Below are positions 1 through 5,668 of a stretch of 9,052 bases of DNA, in pieces. Numbering within the stretch: the first letter of the stretch is position 1; every line of letters begins with the position of its first letter. The DNA comes from Chloroflexota bacterium (GTDB lineage Bacteria > Chloroflexota > Anaerolineae > Promineifilales > Promineifilaceae). The stretch is from contig JAAEOP010000987.1 of assembly GCA_024223125.1 (NCBI GenBank), forward strand, positions 1-9,052, in the 5' to 3' direction. A model generated the notes under the pieces. It was not told the DNA's origin, ran no database searches, and saw only the letters and a list, made by a program, of their open reading frames with translations. Both the position numbers and the translations under genes were made by a program.

Positions 1-555
1 CCCCAGATCATTTAAGGTGATGGCTAACCTGTAGTTGTCGCCACATTCTACAAAACCAGATCGGGCTAACTGTCCGTAGAATTCTGCCTGGTCGTATTGG
101 TGTTTTTCACGGTAGTCTATAGCCAGATTGTGGTGGGTGTGGCTGAAGAGGTAGAGATCGTCCAGTTGTTGGGCTAGTTGTTCGGCCTGGCGGTGGATGG
201 TTAGGGCTGTGTCTATTTGGCGGTTTAGCTGGTGTAGGTAGCCCAGCCGGATGAGTATCTGGCAGCGCAGGCGGTCGTCGTCGCCGGCCCAATTGTCGGC
301 TGCCTGCCTCATAATTGGTATCCACTCTTTGCCATAACCACGCCGCTCTACCAGGGTGAAGCATTGCAAGATCAGTTGGGCAGTTTGGGGCCGTAGTTGA
401 GGCAGTTCACGGCCGTAATCCAACACCCGCATCAAGTTCAACCGCTCCCCATCCAGCCATAAAATATGGGCTTCGCTTTCATCGGCCGTTTGCGCCAACC
501 AATGCTGCAATCCTGCACGGACGGAGTTGATAAATTGGGGGTTTGTGGGGTTCAT
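1..555 (-). CDS. TPR-repeat protein, 5' part only (runs off the left edge); probable sensor half of a split STAND protein
   Basis: The frame is open from an ATG at 553-555 to base 1, giving 185 residues with no stop; the C-terminus lies outside the window. The product is helical and Gln/Leu/Ala-rich. From about residue 97 it shows TPR-like units: one around LIRLGYLHQLNRQIDTALTI (101-120) and one around HNLAIDYREKHQYDQAEFYG (142-161), with a third beginning near LAITLNDLG (177-185). Residues 8-50 resemble the helical segment that follows the winged helix in many one-piece NB-ARC-TPR proteins. The NB-ARC gene ends 97 bases upstream on the same strand, so a sensor/NTPase pair is the natural reading. 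There is no Shine-Dalgarno before the ATG; the ACTGAAAACTGA repeat cluster abuts the start codon. The pair may be a broken single gene or a functional two-subunit version. TPR assignment is solid; the role is inference. Confidence 0.8.
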   Translation of the reverse strand, partial: MNPTNPQFINSVRAGLQHWLAQTADESEAHILWLDGERLNLMRVLDYGRELPQLRPQTAQLILQCFTLVERRGYGKEWIPIMRQAADNWAGDDDRLRCQILIRLGYLHQLNRQIDTALTIHRQAEQLAQQLDDLYLFSHTHHNLAIDYREKHQYDQAEFYGQLARSGFVECGDNYRLAITLNDLG

Positions 556-654
556 GTGTTCAGTCGTCAGTTTTCAGTCATCAGTGTTCAGTCATCAGTT
601 TTCAGTTACGTTTGCTCGTGGGGAGCGACCACTGAAAACTGCACACTGAAAACT
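556..654. repeat. Cluster of short direct and inverted repeats between the STAND and TPR genes
   Basis: Two 21-bp direct copies lie at 558-578 and 586-606 (28-bp period, one mismatch). Each ends in CAGTTTTCAGT (568-578 and 596-606). The inverse, ACTGAAAACT, recurs at 631-640 (extended to ACTGAAAACTG at 641) and at 645-654. In a minus-strand transcript, 641-631 can pair perfectly with 606-596 over 11 bp. The 24-nt loop contains a small GCTC/GAGC stem (614-626). The cluster starts at the stop codon of the NB-ARC gene (653-655) and ends at the start codon of the TPR gene (555). From memory, similar ACTGAAAACTGA strings are common between genes in Chloroflexota and cyanobacteria; I could not check this. 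It might act as an attenuator or be a miniature mobile repeat. Confidence 0.75.
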
Positions 655-2083
655 AATCCCCTCCATCTTCCGGCGGCCAATGGATAATTTCTGTATGTAG
701 AAAAGTTTCCGTCAGGCGGTGGATGCCATATCGTTTTTCTTGTAAATCGCCGCGCACTTCTAGCAGGGAACGGCCGCGTAGTTCCTGAATGGCGGGCAAT
801 ATTTGAGCCTGAGTGAGGCCAGAGAGGGTTTGCAGGTAATCCAGCGCTCCCCCGGTTCCAGAGACAAGAGGTAGGGACATGAGTAGTTGACGGCCGTTGT
901 CGCTGAGCAACTGCCACGCCTGCCAATAAATCCGCTTATACATCTGCTCAATATCCCCTCCTTCTCCCTGTTTCATCCCGTCGAGTACCTGATGTAGGGT
1001 GAGGGTGTCTAGTAGACTGACCACTAATTTTAGCGCCAACGGATTGCCGCCGGTGACATCATAAATTTGTTTGTATTCGACTTCGCTGGCGTTGGCTACA
1101 GCTTCATTCTCAATTTCCAGGGCATGATGGCACATGAGGTCGGCTGCATCGCTGAAAGCAAGTTCATTGACGGTTTGGGTGGAAACGGCCGCCAGCGTCG
1201 TCGAGCGAATACGGGTGGTGAGCAAAAATTTGCTGGGTTGGGCCAGGTCTTTGAAATGATTAATGAGCAGGGCGGTGTTGGCGGCGCTTTCAATATTGTC
1301 CACGATGACGAGACACGGCCGTGATTTTAATCGCTGCCGTACCTGAACCAACCGTTGTTGGGGGTTGGGGTTAATTTCTGTGGGGGGGAAGAGATACCGG
1401 GCCAGGTCGGCGATCACATCTTCATACAGTTGTTCCGAGGAGGCAGCCTGCCCACTCATAGTGTGGGGTGTGGCCCGTAACCAGATAACTTCTTGAAAGC
1501 AAAAACGGCGAATAATGTGGCGGGTGACGGCATCGGCCAGAGCTGTTTTGCCAATGCCGCCCATACCCACAATGGCGACGACATACGGTTTTTGGGGTTG
1601 GCTTAATTGAGTGGTAAGGTGGGTAACGGCCGTGTCAAAACCAAATAACTGCGAATAGCTGGGCGGCGGCAGAAGGGCTTCCTTTTCCTGAATCTGTTCC
1701 TGACGAAAGGTTTCTTCTTGTTGGGCAATAATGTCAGCCAACATCTTAATGGCTTCTCGTTGTTTGCGGCTGACGGTATGCTCACTGACGTGCAACTGGT
1801 GACCGACCATCACTAAAGATTTATCGGCTGGGAAACGAAGTTTGAGAATTTCAGCGGCCGTTTCATTTTGCACAGTCAAGCTGTCTATGGCGTTCAGTAA
1901 TATTTCATTAGTAGCTAAACGGAATAGAGTAGGGTTATTATTGGGGTTCAGTTTTGCCTGCCGTACCTGCACAATCTGTAAATGGGAGAGTAGGTTTTCG
2001 GGAGTACTGGTCTGGCTATGCCAGGCGCGTAGGGCCTGATGTACTTGTTTGGCAAGGGTCTTTTCTTTATCGTTAGCTACCAT
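653..2083 (-). CDS. STAND-family ATPase: N-terminal helix-turn-helix, NB-ARC, winged helix
   Basis: This 476-residue protein is a signal-transduction ATPase of the AP-ATPase/NB-ARC class, a nucleotide-switched scaffold used in regulation and in bacterial conflict systems. Residues 79-115 look like a sigma-region-4/LuxR-type helix-turn-helix (LKLRF...VSEHTVSRKQREA). The NTPase shows a P-loop GMGGIGKT (173-180), a beta strand EVIWLRA (198-204), Walker B LVIVDN (258-263), the sensor strand LLTTR (287-291) and the GLPL-like GGNPLA (345-350). A winged-helix region follows to RYGIHRLTETFLHTEI (451-466), and then the protein stops. Family members usually continue into TPR, WD40 or LRR sensor repeats; here these are missing and a TPR frame begins 97 bases downstream. 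The start is the ATG at 2081-2083, with AGGAG at 2090-2094 six bases before it. A hairpin repeat lies just upstream. The trigger and output are unknown. Confidence 0.92.
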   Translation of the reverse strand: MVANDKEKTLAKQVHQALRAWHSQTSTPENLLSHLQIVQVRQAKLNPNNNPTLFRLATNEILLNAIDSLTVQNETAAEILKLRFPADKSLVMVGHQLHVSEHTVSRKQREAIKMLADIIAQQEETFRQEQIQEKEALLPPPSYSQLFGFDTAVTHLTTQLSQPQKPYVVAIVGMGGIGKTALADAVTRHIIRRFCFQEVIWLRATPHTMSGQAASSEQLYEDVIADLARYLFPPTEINPNPQQRLVQVRQRLKSRPCLVIVDNIESAANTALLINHFKDLAQPSKFLLTTRIRSTTLAAVSTQTVNELAFSDAADLMCHHALEIENEAVANASEVEYKQIYDVTGGNPLALKLVVSLLDTLTLHQVLDGMKQGEGGDIEQMYKRIYWQAWQLLSDNGRQLLMSLPLVSGTGGALDYLQTLSGLTQAQILPAIQELRGRSLLEVRGDLQEKRYGIHRLTETFLHTEIIHWPPEDGGD

Positions 2084-2103
2084 CTCTCTCTCCTGATCAT
2101 AGT

Positions 2104-2153
2104 TTTGTAGTGATCACTTTAGCGGAGTCGGGCTGAAGCCCACACTACGAACC
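2104..2153 (-). repeat. 50-bp hairpin repeat, copy A, upstream of the STAND ATPase
   Basis: This element matches 8548-8597 at 42 of 50 positions without gaps. It has GTAGTG (2107-2112) facing CACTAC (2142-2147) as outer arms and an inner stem-loop GGGCTGAAGCCC (2130-2141). A second inner palindrome (TGATCA, 2111-2116) is weaker than its counterpart in copy B. It lies 20 bases upstream of the ATG at 2083, with the ribosome binding site between the two, so in the mRNA it would fold directly 5' of that site. It may be a dispersed MITE-like or REP-like sequence or a 5'-UTR structure. Confidence 0.75.
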
Positions 2154-2271
2154 TTTTAGCCGCCTGTGAAGCTTTGCCACGTAGTTTGACGAAAAGCGCA
2201 AATGGGCGCAAGTTCTTGACAGGTTTTGTAGGGTTTGTGCCGGGAATTAGCAAGTTGAGCATTGAGATTTA

Positions 2272-2280
2272 TGCTATGCT
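2272..2280 (+). promoter_or_regulatory. Possible extended -10 promoter element
   Basis: TGC followed by TATGCT gives the TGn-plus-hexamer pattern of an extended -10 box. The nearest -35-like hexamer, TTGAGC at 2255-2260, is only 14 bases away, which is short, so activity would rest on the TG extension. A start near 2287 would give a transcript of about 180 nt ending at the hairpin at 2424-2465, or a long leader for the gene at 2586. Low confidence from one motif. Confidence 0.3.
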
Positions 2281-2423
2281 TTTTTTATCTTCACCTACAA
2301 CATCATACATTGTTGCGGCGTGAGGGCAAGCGTTTCGAGCAGATTCCAAAATCTGCAACCAGTTTGGGGGGGACCTTTATTTCATAGTAATAAATTGAAA
2401 TTGAGAGCGTACGATTTTGCCAG

Positions 2424-2465
2424 AGGTGCGACATACATCAAAAGTGTGTCGCACCTGAATTTTTT
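2424..2465 (+). terminator. Rho-independent-type terminator hairpin in the intergenic region
   Basis: AGGTGCGACA (2424-2433) pairs perfectly with TGTCGCACCT (2447-2456) across a 13-nt loop, and is followed after GAA by six T residues (2460-2465). The T run is on the plus strand only, so it would end plus-strand transcripts. No plus-strand gene precedes it in the window. That makes it either the end of a small RNA starting near 2287 or an attenuator in the leader of the DJ-1-like gene. Confidence 0.6.
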
Positions 2466-2471
2466 AGATTG

Positions 2472-2540
2472 AAAGACTGGCGAGGTTTTGACACGGTATC
2501 TGGTCAAAATTTATGCTTAATGGAAACCTCACCGGTCTTT
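2472..2540. repeat. Long imperfect inverted repeat upstream of the DJ-1-like gene
   Basis: The 17-base left arm (2472-2488, starting AAAGACTGGCGAGG) pairs with 2524-2540 (ending CCGGTCTTT) with two mismatches. One of these would be a G-U pair in plus-strand RNA. A second inverted pair, TTTTGAC (2486-2492) and GTCAAAA (2503-2509), sits inside and shares three bases with the outer arm. The element lies 45 bases before the start codon at 2586. It could be a leader structure, a protein-binding site or a dispersed repeat. Confidence 0.5.
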
Positions 2541-2585
2541 GCCACAATTTATTGAGATGTTACTTGATTGGGAGTAAATGGATTT

Positions 2586-3053
2586 ATGACTGGACGGCAA
2601 GTTGAAGCTGGTCAAAAGGTAATTATTCTATTGGCCCCGGAATTTGACGAAGCAGGTATGATTGCTTGCCTGGTACAAATGCGCGGAGCCAGTTTGCCAG
2701 TTTATTTGGTGGGGGTCGTGGCCGGTTTGATGCGCGGAAAACATGGATTGATGGTGCGGCCAGATTATTCTTTGGATGAGCTTAAATCGGAACAGGCCAA
2801 ATTGATTGTGGTTCCGAGCGGTATGAAATGCAGCACATCGTTGATGTCTGACCCGCGCATCCACCGGTTGCTAAACAGCAGTATGGAGGTCGGGCATTAT
2901 GTGGCTGTGCTGCGGACGGCCGAAGAGGCTATGAAACTGGCCGGTTTCCCGCAACAAAAATATCAAAATCAAATGATCGGTCAGGGGGAAGCAGATATTG
3001 GATCGTTTATCAGGGAGCTTGTGCATTTGGTATCTGGGGTGAATCCGATATAG
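2586..3053 (+). CDS. DJ-1/PfpI-fold protein lacking the catalytic cysteine
   Basis: The product has 155 residues from the ATG at 2586. An in-frame TTG at 2568 is less likely, because the only ribosome-binding-like sequence, GGGAG at 2570-2574, overlaps it and sits 11 bases before the ATG. The order of elements follows the DJ-1/PfpI (class I glutamine amidotransferase-like) fold: first strand KVIILLAPEFDEAG (11-24), MRGASLPVYLVG (32-43), LIVVPSG (73-79) in place of the usual LPGG, and VGHYVAVLRTAEEAMKLAGF (102-121). In active members the last segment carries the nucleophile elbow (ICAGP in human DJ-1). Here the cysteine position reads Leu (about residue 109), and the conserved Glu of the first loop reads Gly (24). 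Hydrolase, deglycase or protease activity is therefore unlikely; a structural or ligand-binding role is possible. It converges on the ABC gene, 13 bases away. Confidence 0.8.
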   Translation: MTGRQVEAGQKVIILLAPEFDEAGMIACLVQMRGASLPVYLVGVVAGLMRGKHGLMVRPDYSLDELKSEQAKLIVVPSGMKCSTSLMSDPRIHRLLNSSMEVGHYVAVLRTAEEAMKLAGFPQQKYQNQMIGQGEADIGSFIRELVHLVSGVNPI

Positions 3054-3084
3054 ACGCTAAGGGTTTCTAAAAACCCTTAGCGTC
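3053..3084. terminator. Perfect 14-bp stem spanning the ends of two convergent genes
   Basis: GACGCTAAGGGTTT (3053-3066) and AAACCCTTAGCGTC (3071-3084) pair perfectly around a 4-nt loop. The stem begins at the last base of the plus-strand stop codon (3051-3053). On the minus strand it encodes the last residues of the ABC ATPase (ADAKGF), with that gene's stop (3067-3069) in the loop. There is no long T run, only TTT within the arms, so termination efficiency is uncertain. Its symmetry suits a shared bidirectional terminator. Confidence 0.6.
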
Positions 3085-4086
3085 TGCCAGCCCATTGGCA
3101 AATACTTGTTCGATGACATCTTCGATGGGGGGGTCTTGAATGGTTAAATCGTGAATGGCGAGGTTGGAGAGGAGTTGGGTGGTGGCAATGGCTGTATCTG
3201 CTTTAGCCACCCGTAAAACGGCCTGTCCTTCTGTGTAGGAGATGAGTTCGCCATACGGCCGTAACGCTTCAACCCCTTTTCCCTTTGTTGCTCCTGGTTC
3301 CAGGTCTACCACAATTGTTTTATGCGGCGAAAATTTTTGAATAAGGTCAGTTAAAGCGCCATCAAACAGAAGACGGCCGTGATGAATTACAATAACGCGG
3401 CGGCATAATGCTTCTACATCGGCCATGTAATGGCTGGTTAGCATGACAGTAGCCCCATGCCGCTGGTTGTACTCGGCTATAAATTGGCGAATGCGGCGTT
3501 GGGCGGTTACGTCTAAACCAATGGTGGGTTCATCTAAAAACAGAATTTGCGGCCGGTGCAGCAGTGCGCTGGCAATTTCACACTTCATCCGTTCACCCAA
3601 TGACAGGTTACGAACTGGTTTTTGGATGAGCGGCTCCAGGTCCAGCAGGTCAACCAGTTCGGCCAACGTTTGGCGATATTGGTCAGGGGGGATGTTGAAG
3701 ATAGCGCGGTGGAGTTCAAAAGAATCTTGAGCCGGAATGTCCCAAACCAACTGATTGCGCTGTCCCATGACAAGGGTGATTTGGCGTAAGAATGGTTTTT
3801 CTCTTTGCCATGGCTGATGGCCTAAAACGTGGGCACGGCCGTTGCTAGGGTGCAGTAAGCCAGCGAGCATTTTTAGGGTGGTGGTTTTGCCGGCTCCGTT
3901 TGGCCCCAAAAAACCAACGATCTCCCCTGAGTTTACCTCAAAACTAATATTGTCTACGGCCTGCACATCATGGGATTTACGTTTGACAAGACTGCGAAAA
4001 GCGGCCGTTAAACCAGATTCTCGTTCATGAACGGTGTATGTTTTGCCTAGTTTTTGCACACATATGGCGGGTTGGGTCTGGGGCAT
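3067..4086 (-). CDS. ABC-2-type exporter ATP-binding protein (orphan; no permease nearby)
   Basis: This 339-residue ATPase subunit would power an ABC-2-type membrane exporter. Counting from the ATG at 4084-4086: Walker A GPNGAGKT (61-68), Q-loop MGQRNQ (107-112), signature LSLGE (161-165), Walker B ILFLDEP (181-187), D-loop GLD (190-192) and switch histidine in TSH (217-219). An accessory C-terminal domain of roughly 100 residues follows. The long N-terminal segment before Walker A and the wording around MGQRNQLVWDIPAQDSF recall the COG4586 group, whose genes normally sit beside two ABC-2 permeases. None is visible on either side. An in-frame TTG at 4102-4104 would add six residues. Neither start has a clear ribosome binding site; a CATAAT box lies 5 bases before the ATG, so a leaderless message is conceivable. 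All motifs are intact. Substrate unknown. Confidence 0.9.
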   Translation of the reverse strand: MPQTQPAICVQKLGKTYTVHERESGLTAAFRSLVKRKSHDVQAVDNISFEVNSGEIVGFLGPNGAGKTTTLKMLAGLLHPSNGRAHVLGHQPWQREKPFLRQITLVMGQRNQLVWDIPAQDSFELHRAIFNIPPDQYRQTLAELVDLLDLEPLIQKPVRNLSLGERMKCEIASALLHRPQILFLDEPTIGLDVTAQRRIRQFIAEYNQRHGATVMLTSHYMADVEALCRRVIVIHHGRLLFDGALTDLIQKFSPHKTIVVDLEPGATKGKGVEALRPYGELISYTEGQAVLRVAKADTAIATTQLLSNLAIHDLTIQDPPIEDVIEQVFANGLADAKGF

Positions 4087-4131
4087 GGCGGGATTATGGC
4101 ACAACTGGGAATGGGGGGCGAATTGAGGGTA

Positions 4132-4160
4132 GTGTGCAGTTATCAGTTGATAATTGTTAA
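4132..4160. repeat. Short intergenic repeat relic between the ABC and dehydrogenase genes
   Basis: The 78-base gap between the dehydrogenase stop (4165-4167) and the ABC start (4086) holds TTATCAGTTGATAA (4140-4153), a 6-bp inverted repeat with a 2-nt spacer. It is flanked by GTGCAGT and AATTGTTAATTG. The composition resembles the CAGTTTTCAGT cluster at 556-654. It may be a decayed member of the same class of intergenic sequence. Confidence 0.35.
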
Positions 4161-4164
4161 TTGG

Positions 4165-5541
4165 TTAGCCGAGGACTTTGCCTGGATTTAGAATGTTGTG
4201 AGGGTCCAGGGTGGTTTTGATCTGGCGCATCAGGTTGATGGCTGCTTCTCCATGTTCATGTACCATATACTTTTGTTTGCCGATGCCAACGCCATGTTCT
4301 CCCGTACACGTCCCCTCCAGATTGATCGCTTTATGTACAACCTGATCATTGAATCGGTGTAAATTAGCATGGGCGGCGACTTCTGCTTTTGGGGCAAAGA
4401 CGATGGTGTGCAGGTTGCCATCGCCAGCATGGCCGAACAGAGCGCCAGGAATGTCCATCGTTTGCATCAAGTCGCTGGTGTAAGCGGCTAGTTTCGGATA
4501 GCTGGAAATGGGTACAGAGACATCGGTAATGAGGTAAGTGGATTGGGGATGAGCGCGGAAGAGGATTTCGCCTAATTGGTGACGGCCGTGCCACAAGCGA
4601 TCCCGCTCATCCCGCCCCACACCGGCTTCAAAATGACGGCCGCCGCACTCCATACAAATCTTTTCTACCAGTTGGAGTTCATTGTTTAACGTTTCGGCCG
4701 TTGGCCCATGAAATTCCATTAACAAGGTAGGGATAACTGGTAGATCAATGGCTTTATCCTGGTTCATATAAGTGATGGCGGCTGCGTCTAATAATTCCAA
4801 TGCGGCCGGAGTTAGCCCGAAACTGATGATGCTGTAGACAGCTTCGGCGGCCGCGGCCGTGCTGTCAAACGAGGCTAACACAGCGCTAAAACGTTCCGGC
4901 AAGGGAGCCAGCTTTAGCGTTGCTTCTGTTACCAAACCCAGCGTACCTTCTGAGCCGATGAGCAAATGGGTCAAATCATATCCGGCCGATTGTTTAAGGG
5001 AACGGGAGCCGGTACGGATGATTTCACCATTAGCCAAAACCACTTCCAGAGCTAACACATTGTCACAAGTAGCGCCATATTTGACGGTGCGTGTACCGGC
5101 GGCGTTGTTGGCAATCATGCCGCCAATGCTGGCGTTAGCGCCCGGATCGGGGGCAAAAAAGAGTCCGTGCTGTCCCAGGATTTTGTTCATATCCTTGTAG
5201 AAGATGCCGGGCTGTACGGTTACTTGAAAATCGGCCGTGTGGAGGGCTAAAATTTTATTCATCTGCTGGAAGTTGACGACCATGCCCCCGTGTACGGGGA
5301 TGGGGTTGCCTTCCAGGCTGCTGCCCGCGCCCCAACCGACAATGGGGATGCGGTGTTGATTGGCTTGCCGGAGTATCTGACTGACTTGCTGGCTGTTTTG
5401 GGGCCAAATAACGGCATCGGGTAGATGAGGGGGGTGGGAAGATTGGTCACGGCCGTGCAGCACCCGATCTGCATCTGTTAAAGAAAAATTCTCTGATCCA
5501 ACAATCTGTTCCAATGTTTGGCTGAGTTGTGCCTCCAACAT
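4165..5541 (-). CDS. FAD-binding dehydrogenase, D-lactate/glycolate oxidase (LDHD/GlcD) family
   Basis: This 458-residue flavoprotein of the VAO/PCMH family oxidises a D-2-hydroxy acid such as D-lactate or glycolate to the 2-oxo acid, passing electrons to cytochrome or quinone. The FAD-binding half shows GAGSSLEGN (71-79), PDPGANASIGG (131-141), NNAAGTRTVKYGA (145-157) and GSEGTLG (196-202). The C-terminal half has the metal/substrate-site motifs GHAGDGNLH (370-378) and GTCTGEHGVGIGK (410-422) and ends in DPHNILNPGKVL (446-457), as is typical. Length is normal for the stand-alone type; there is no fused iron-sulfur domain and no GlcE/GlcF neighbour. The ATG at 5539-5541 is preceded by AAGGAG (5551-5556) at 9 bases and an extended -10. 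The ABC gene follows 78 bases downstream and may share the transcript. The exact substrate cannot be read from sequence. Confidence 0.92.
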   Translation of the reverse strand: MLEAQLSQTLEQIVGSENFSLTDADRVLHGRDQSSHPPHLPDAVIWPQNSQQVSQILRQANQHRIPIVGWGAGSSLEGNPIPVHGGMVVNFQQMNKILALHTADFQVTVQPGIFYKDMNKILGQHGLFFAPDPGANASIGGMIANNAAGTRTVKYGATCDNVLALEVVLANGEIIRTGSRSLKQSAGYDLTHLLIGSEGTLGLVTEATLKLAPLPERFSAVLASFDSTAAAAEAVYSIISFGLTPAALELLDAAAITYMNQDKAIDLPVIPTLLMEFHGPTAETLNNELQLVEKICMECGGRHFEAGVGRDERDRLWHGRHQLGEILFRAHPQSTYLITDVSVPISSYPKLAAYTSDLMQTMDIPGALFGHAGDGNLHTIVFAPKAEVAAHANLHRFNDQVVHKAINLEGTCTGEHGVGIGKQKYMVHEHGEAAINLMRQIKTTLDPHNILNPGKVLG

Positions 5542-5573
5542 AAAGTTTTACTCCTTGCAATATTTTTGCATCC

Positions 5574-5582
5574 ATTATAACA
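5574..5582 (-). promoter_or_regulatory. Extended -10 promoter of the FAD dehydrogenase
   Basis: On the minus strand the sequence reads TG-T-TATAAT, a perfect -10 hexamer (5574-5579) with the TGn extension (5580-5582). I see no good -35 at 16-18 bases, which suits the extended -10 class. Transcription would start near 5567, about 25 bases before the ATG, leaving room for the AAGGAG ribosome binding site at 5551-5556. Confidence 0.65.
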
Positions 5583-5605
5583 AAAGGCGTGGTCGGGTAG
5601 TATTA

Positions 5606-5634
5606 TTGACAAAAAGGAGGCTGTCTCCTATTAT
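5606..5634 (+). promoter_or_regulatory. Sigma-70-type promoter of the small PGDYIV gene
   Basis: TTGACA (5606-5611), a 17-base spacer and TATTAT (5629-5634) make a near-consensus vegetative promoter. Start of transcription would be near 5641, about 28 bases before the ATG at 5669. The spacer contains AGGAG and CTCCT (5615-5619, 5625-5629), a small inverted repeat that could be an operator. It is divergent from the dehydrogenase promoter about 30 bases away. Confidence 0.7.
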
Positions 5635-5668
5635 CACAATTTATACTTGAAACTATGATCGGTGATTT

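Larger units (their letters stand above)
2084..2585. other. Gene-free intergenic stretch of about 500 bases
   Basis: No reading frame of gene size with a plausible start is visible on either strand. Contents from left to right: the ribosome binding site of the STAND gene (2090-2094); hairpin repeat copy A (2104-2153); an unassigned stretch with a lone TTGACA (2216-2221) that has no good -10 at normal spacing; a plus-strand extended -10 (2272-2280); a small perfect hairpin with arms GCAGATT/AATCTGC (2339-2356); a run of seven G (2366-2372); a terminator-like hairpin (2424-2465); a long imperfect hairpin (2472-2540); and the ribosome binding site of the next gene (2570-2574). The stretch from about 2280 to 2465 could be a short untranslated RNA or a leader. 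Confidence 0.6.

Noticed and set aside
107..364. Minus-strand Pro/Arg-rich frame of 85 codons
   Set aside because: It is an out-of-frame shadow of the TPR gene, whose own frame (555 to 1) has TPR-like composition and runs off the edge.
556..654. CRISPR array or tRNA-like element
   Set aside because: Only two direct copies with a short 7-base gap and no spacer of CRISPR length; the inverted arms form a simple hairpin, not a cloverleaf.
606..926. Minus-strand frame of 106 codons spanning the repeat cluster
   Set aside because: It overlaps the NB-ARC gene in another frame, has no domain-like sequence and runs through the repeats.
2216..2221. TTGACA as a -35 box in the intergenic region
   Set aside because: At 16-18 bases downstream the sequence is GC-rich (GCCGGG) and no -10-like hexamer is present.
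2578..2589. Three-codon upstream ORF (ATG to TGA) overlapping the DJ-1-like start
   Set aside because: The overlap ATGA is tempting as a coupling device, but such tiny frames arise easily by chance and nothing else supports it.
4859..5200. Plus-strand frame of 113 codons
   Set aside because: Antisense to the conserved FAD-binding half of the dehydrogenase; no recognisable motif of its own.
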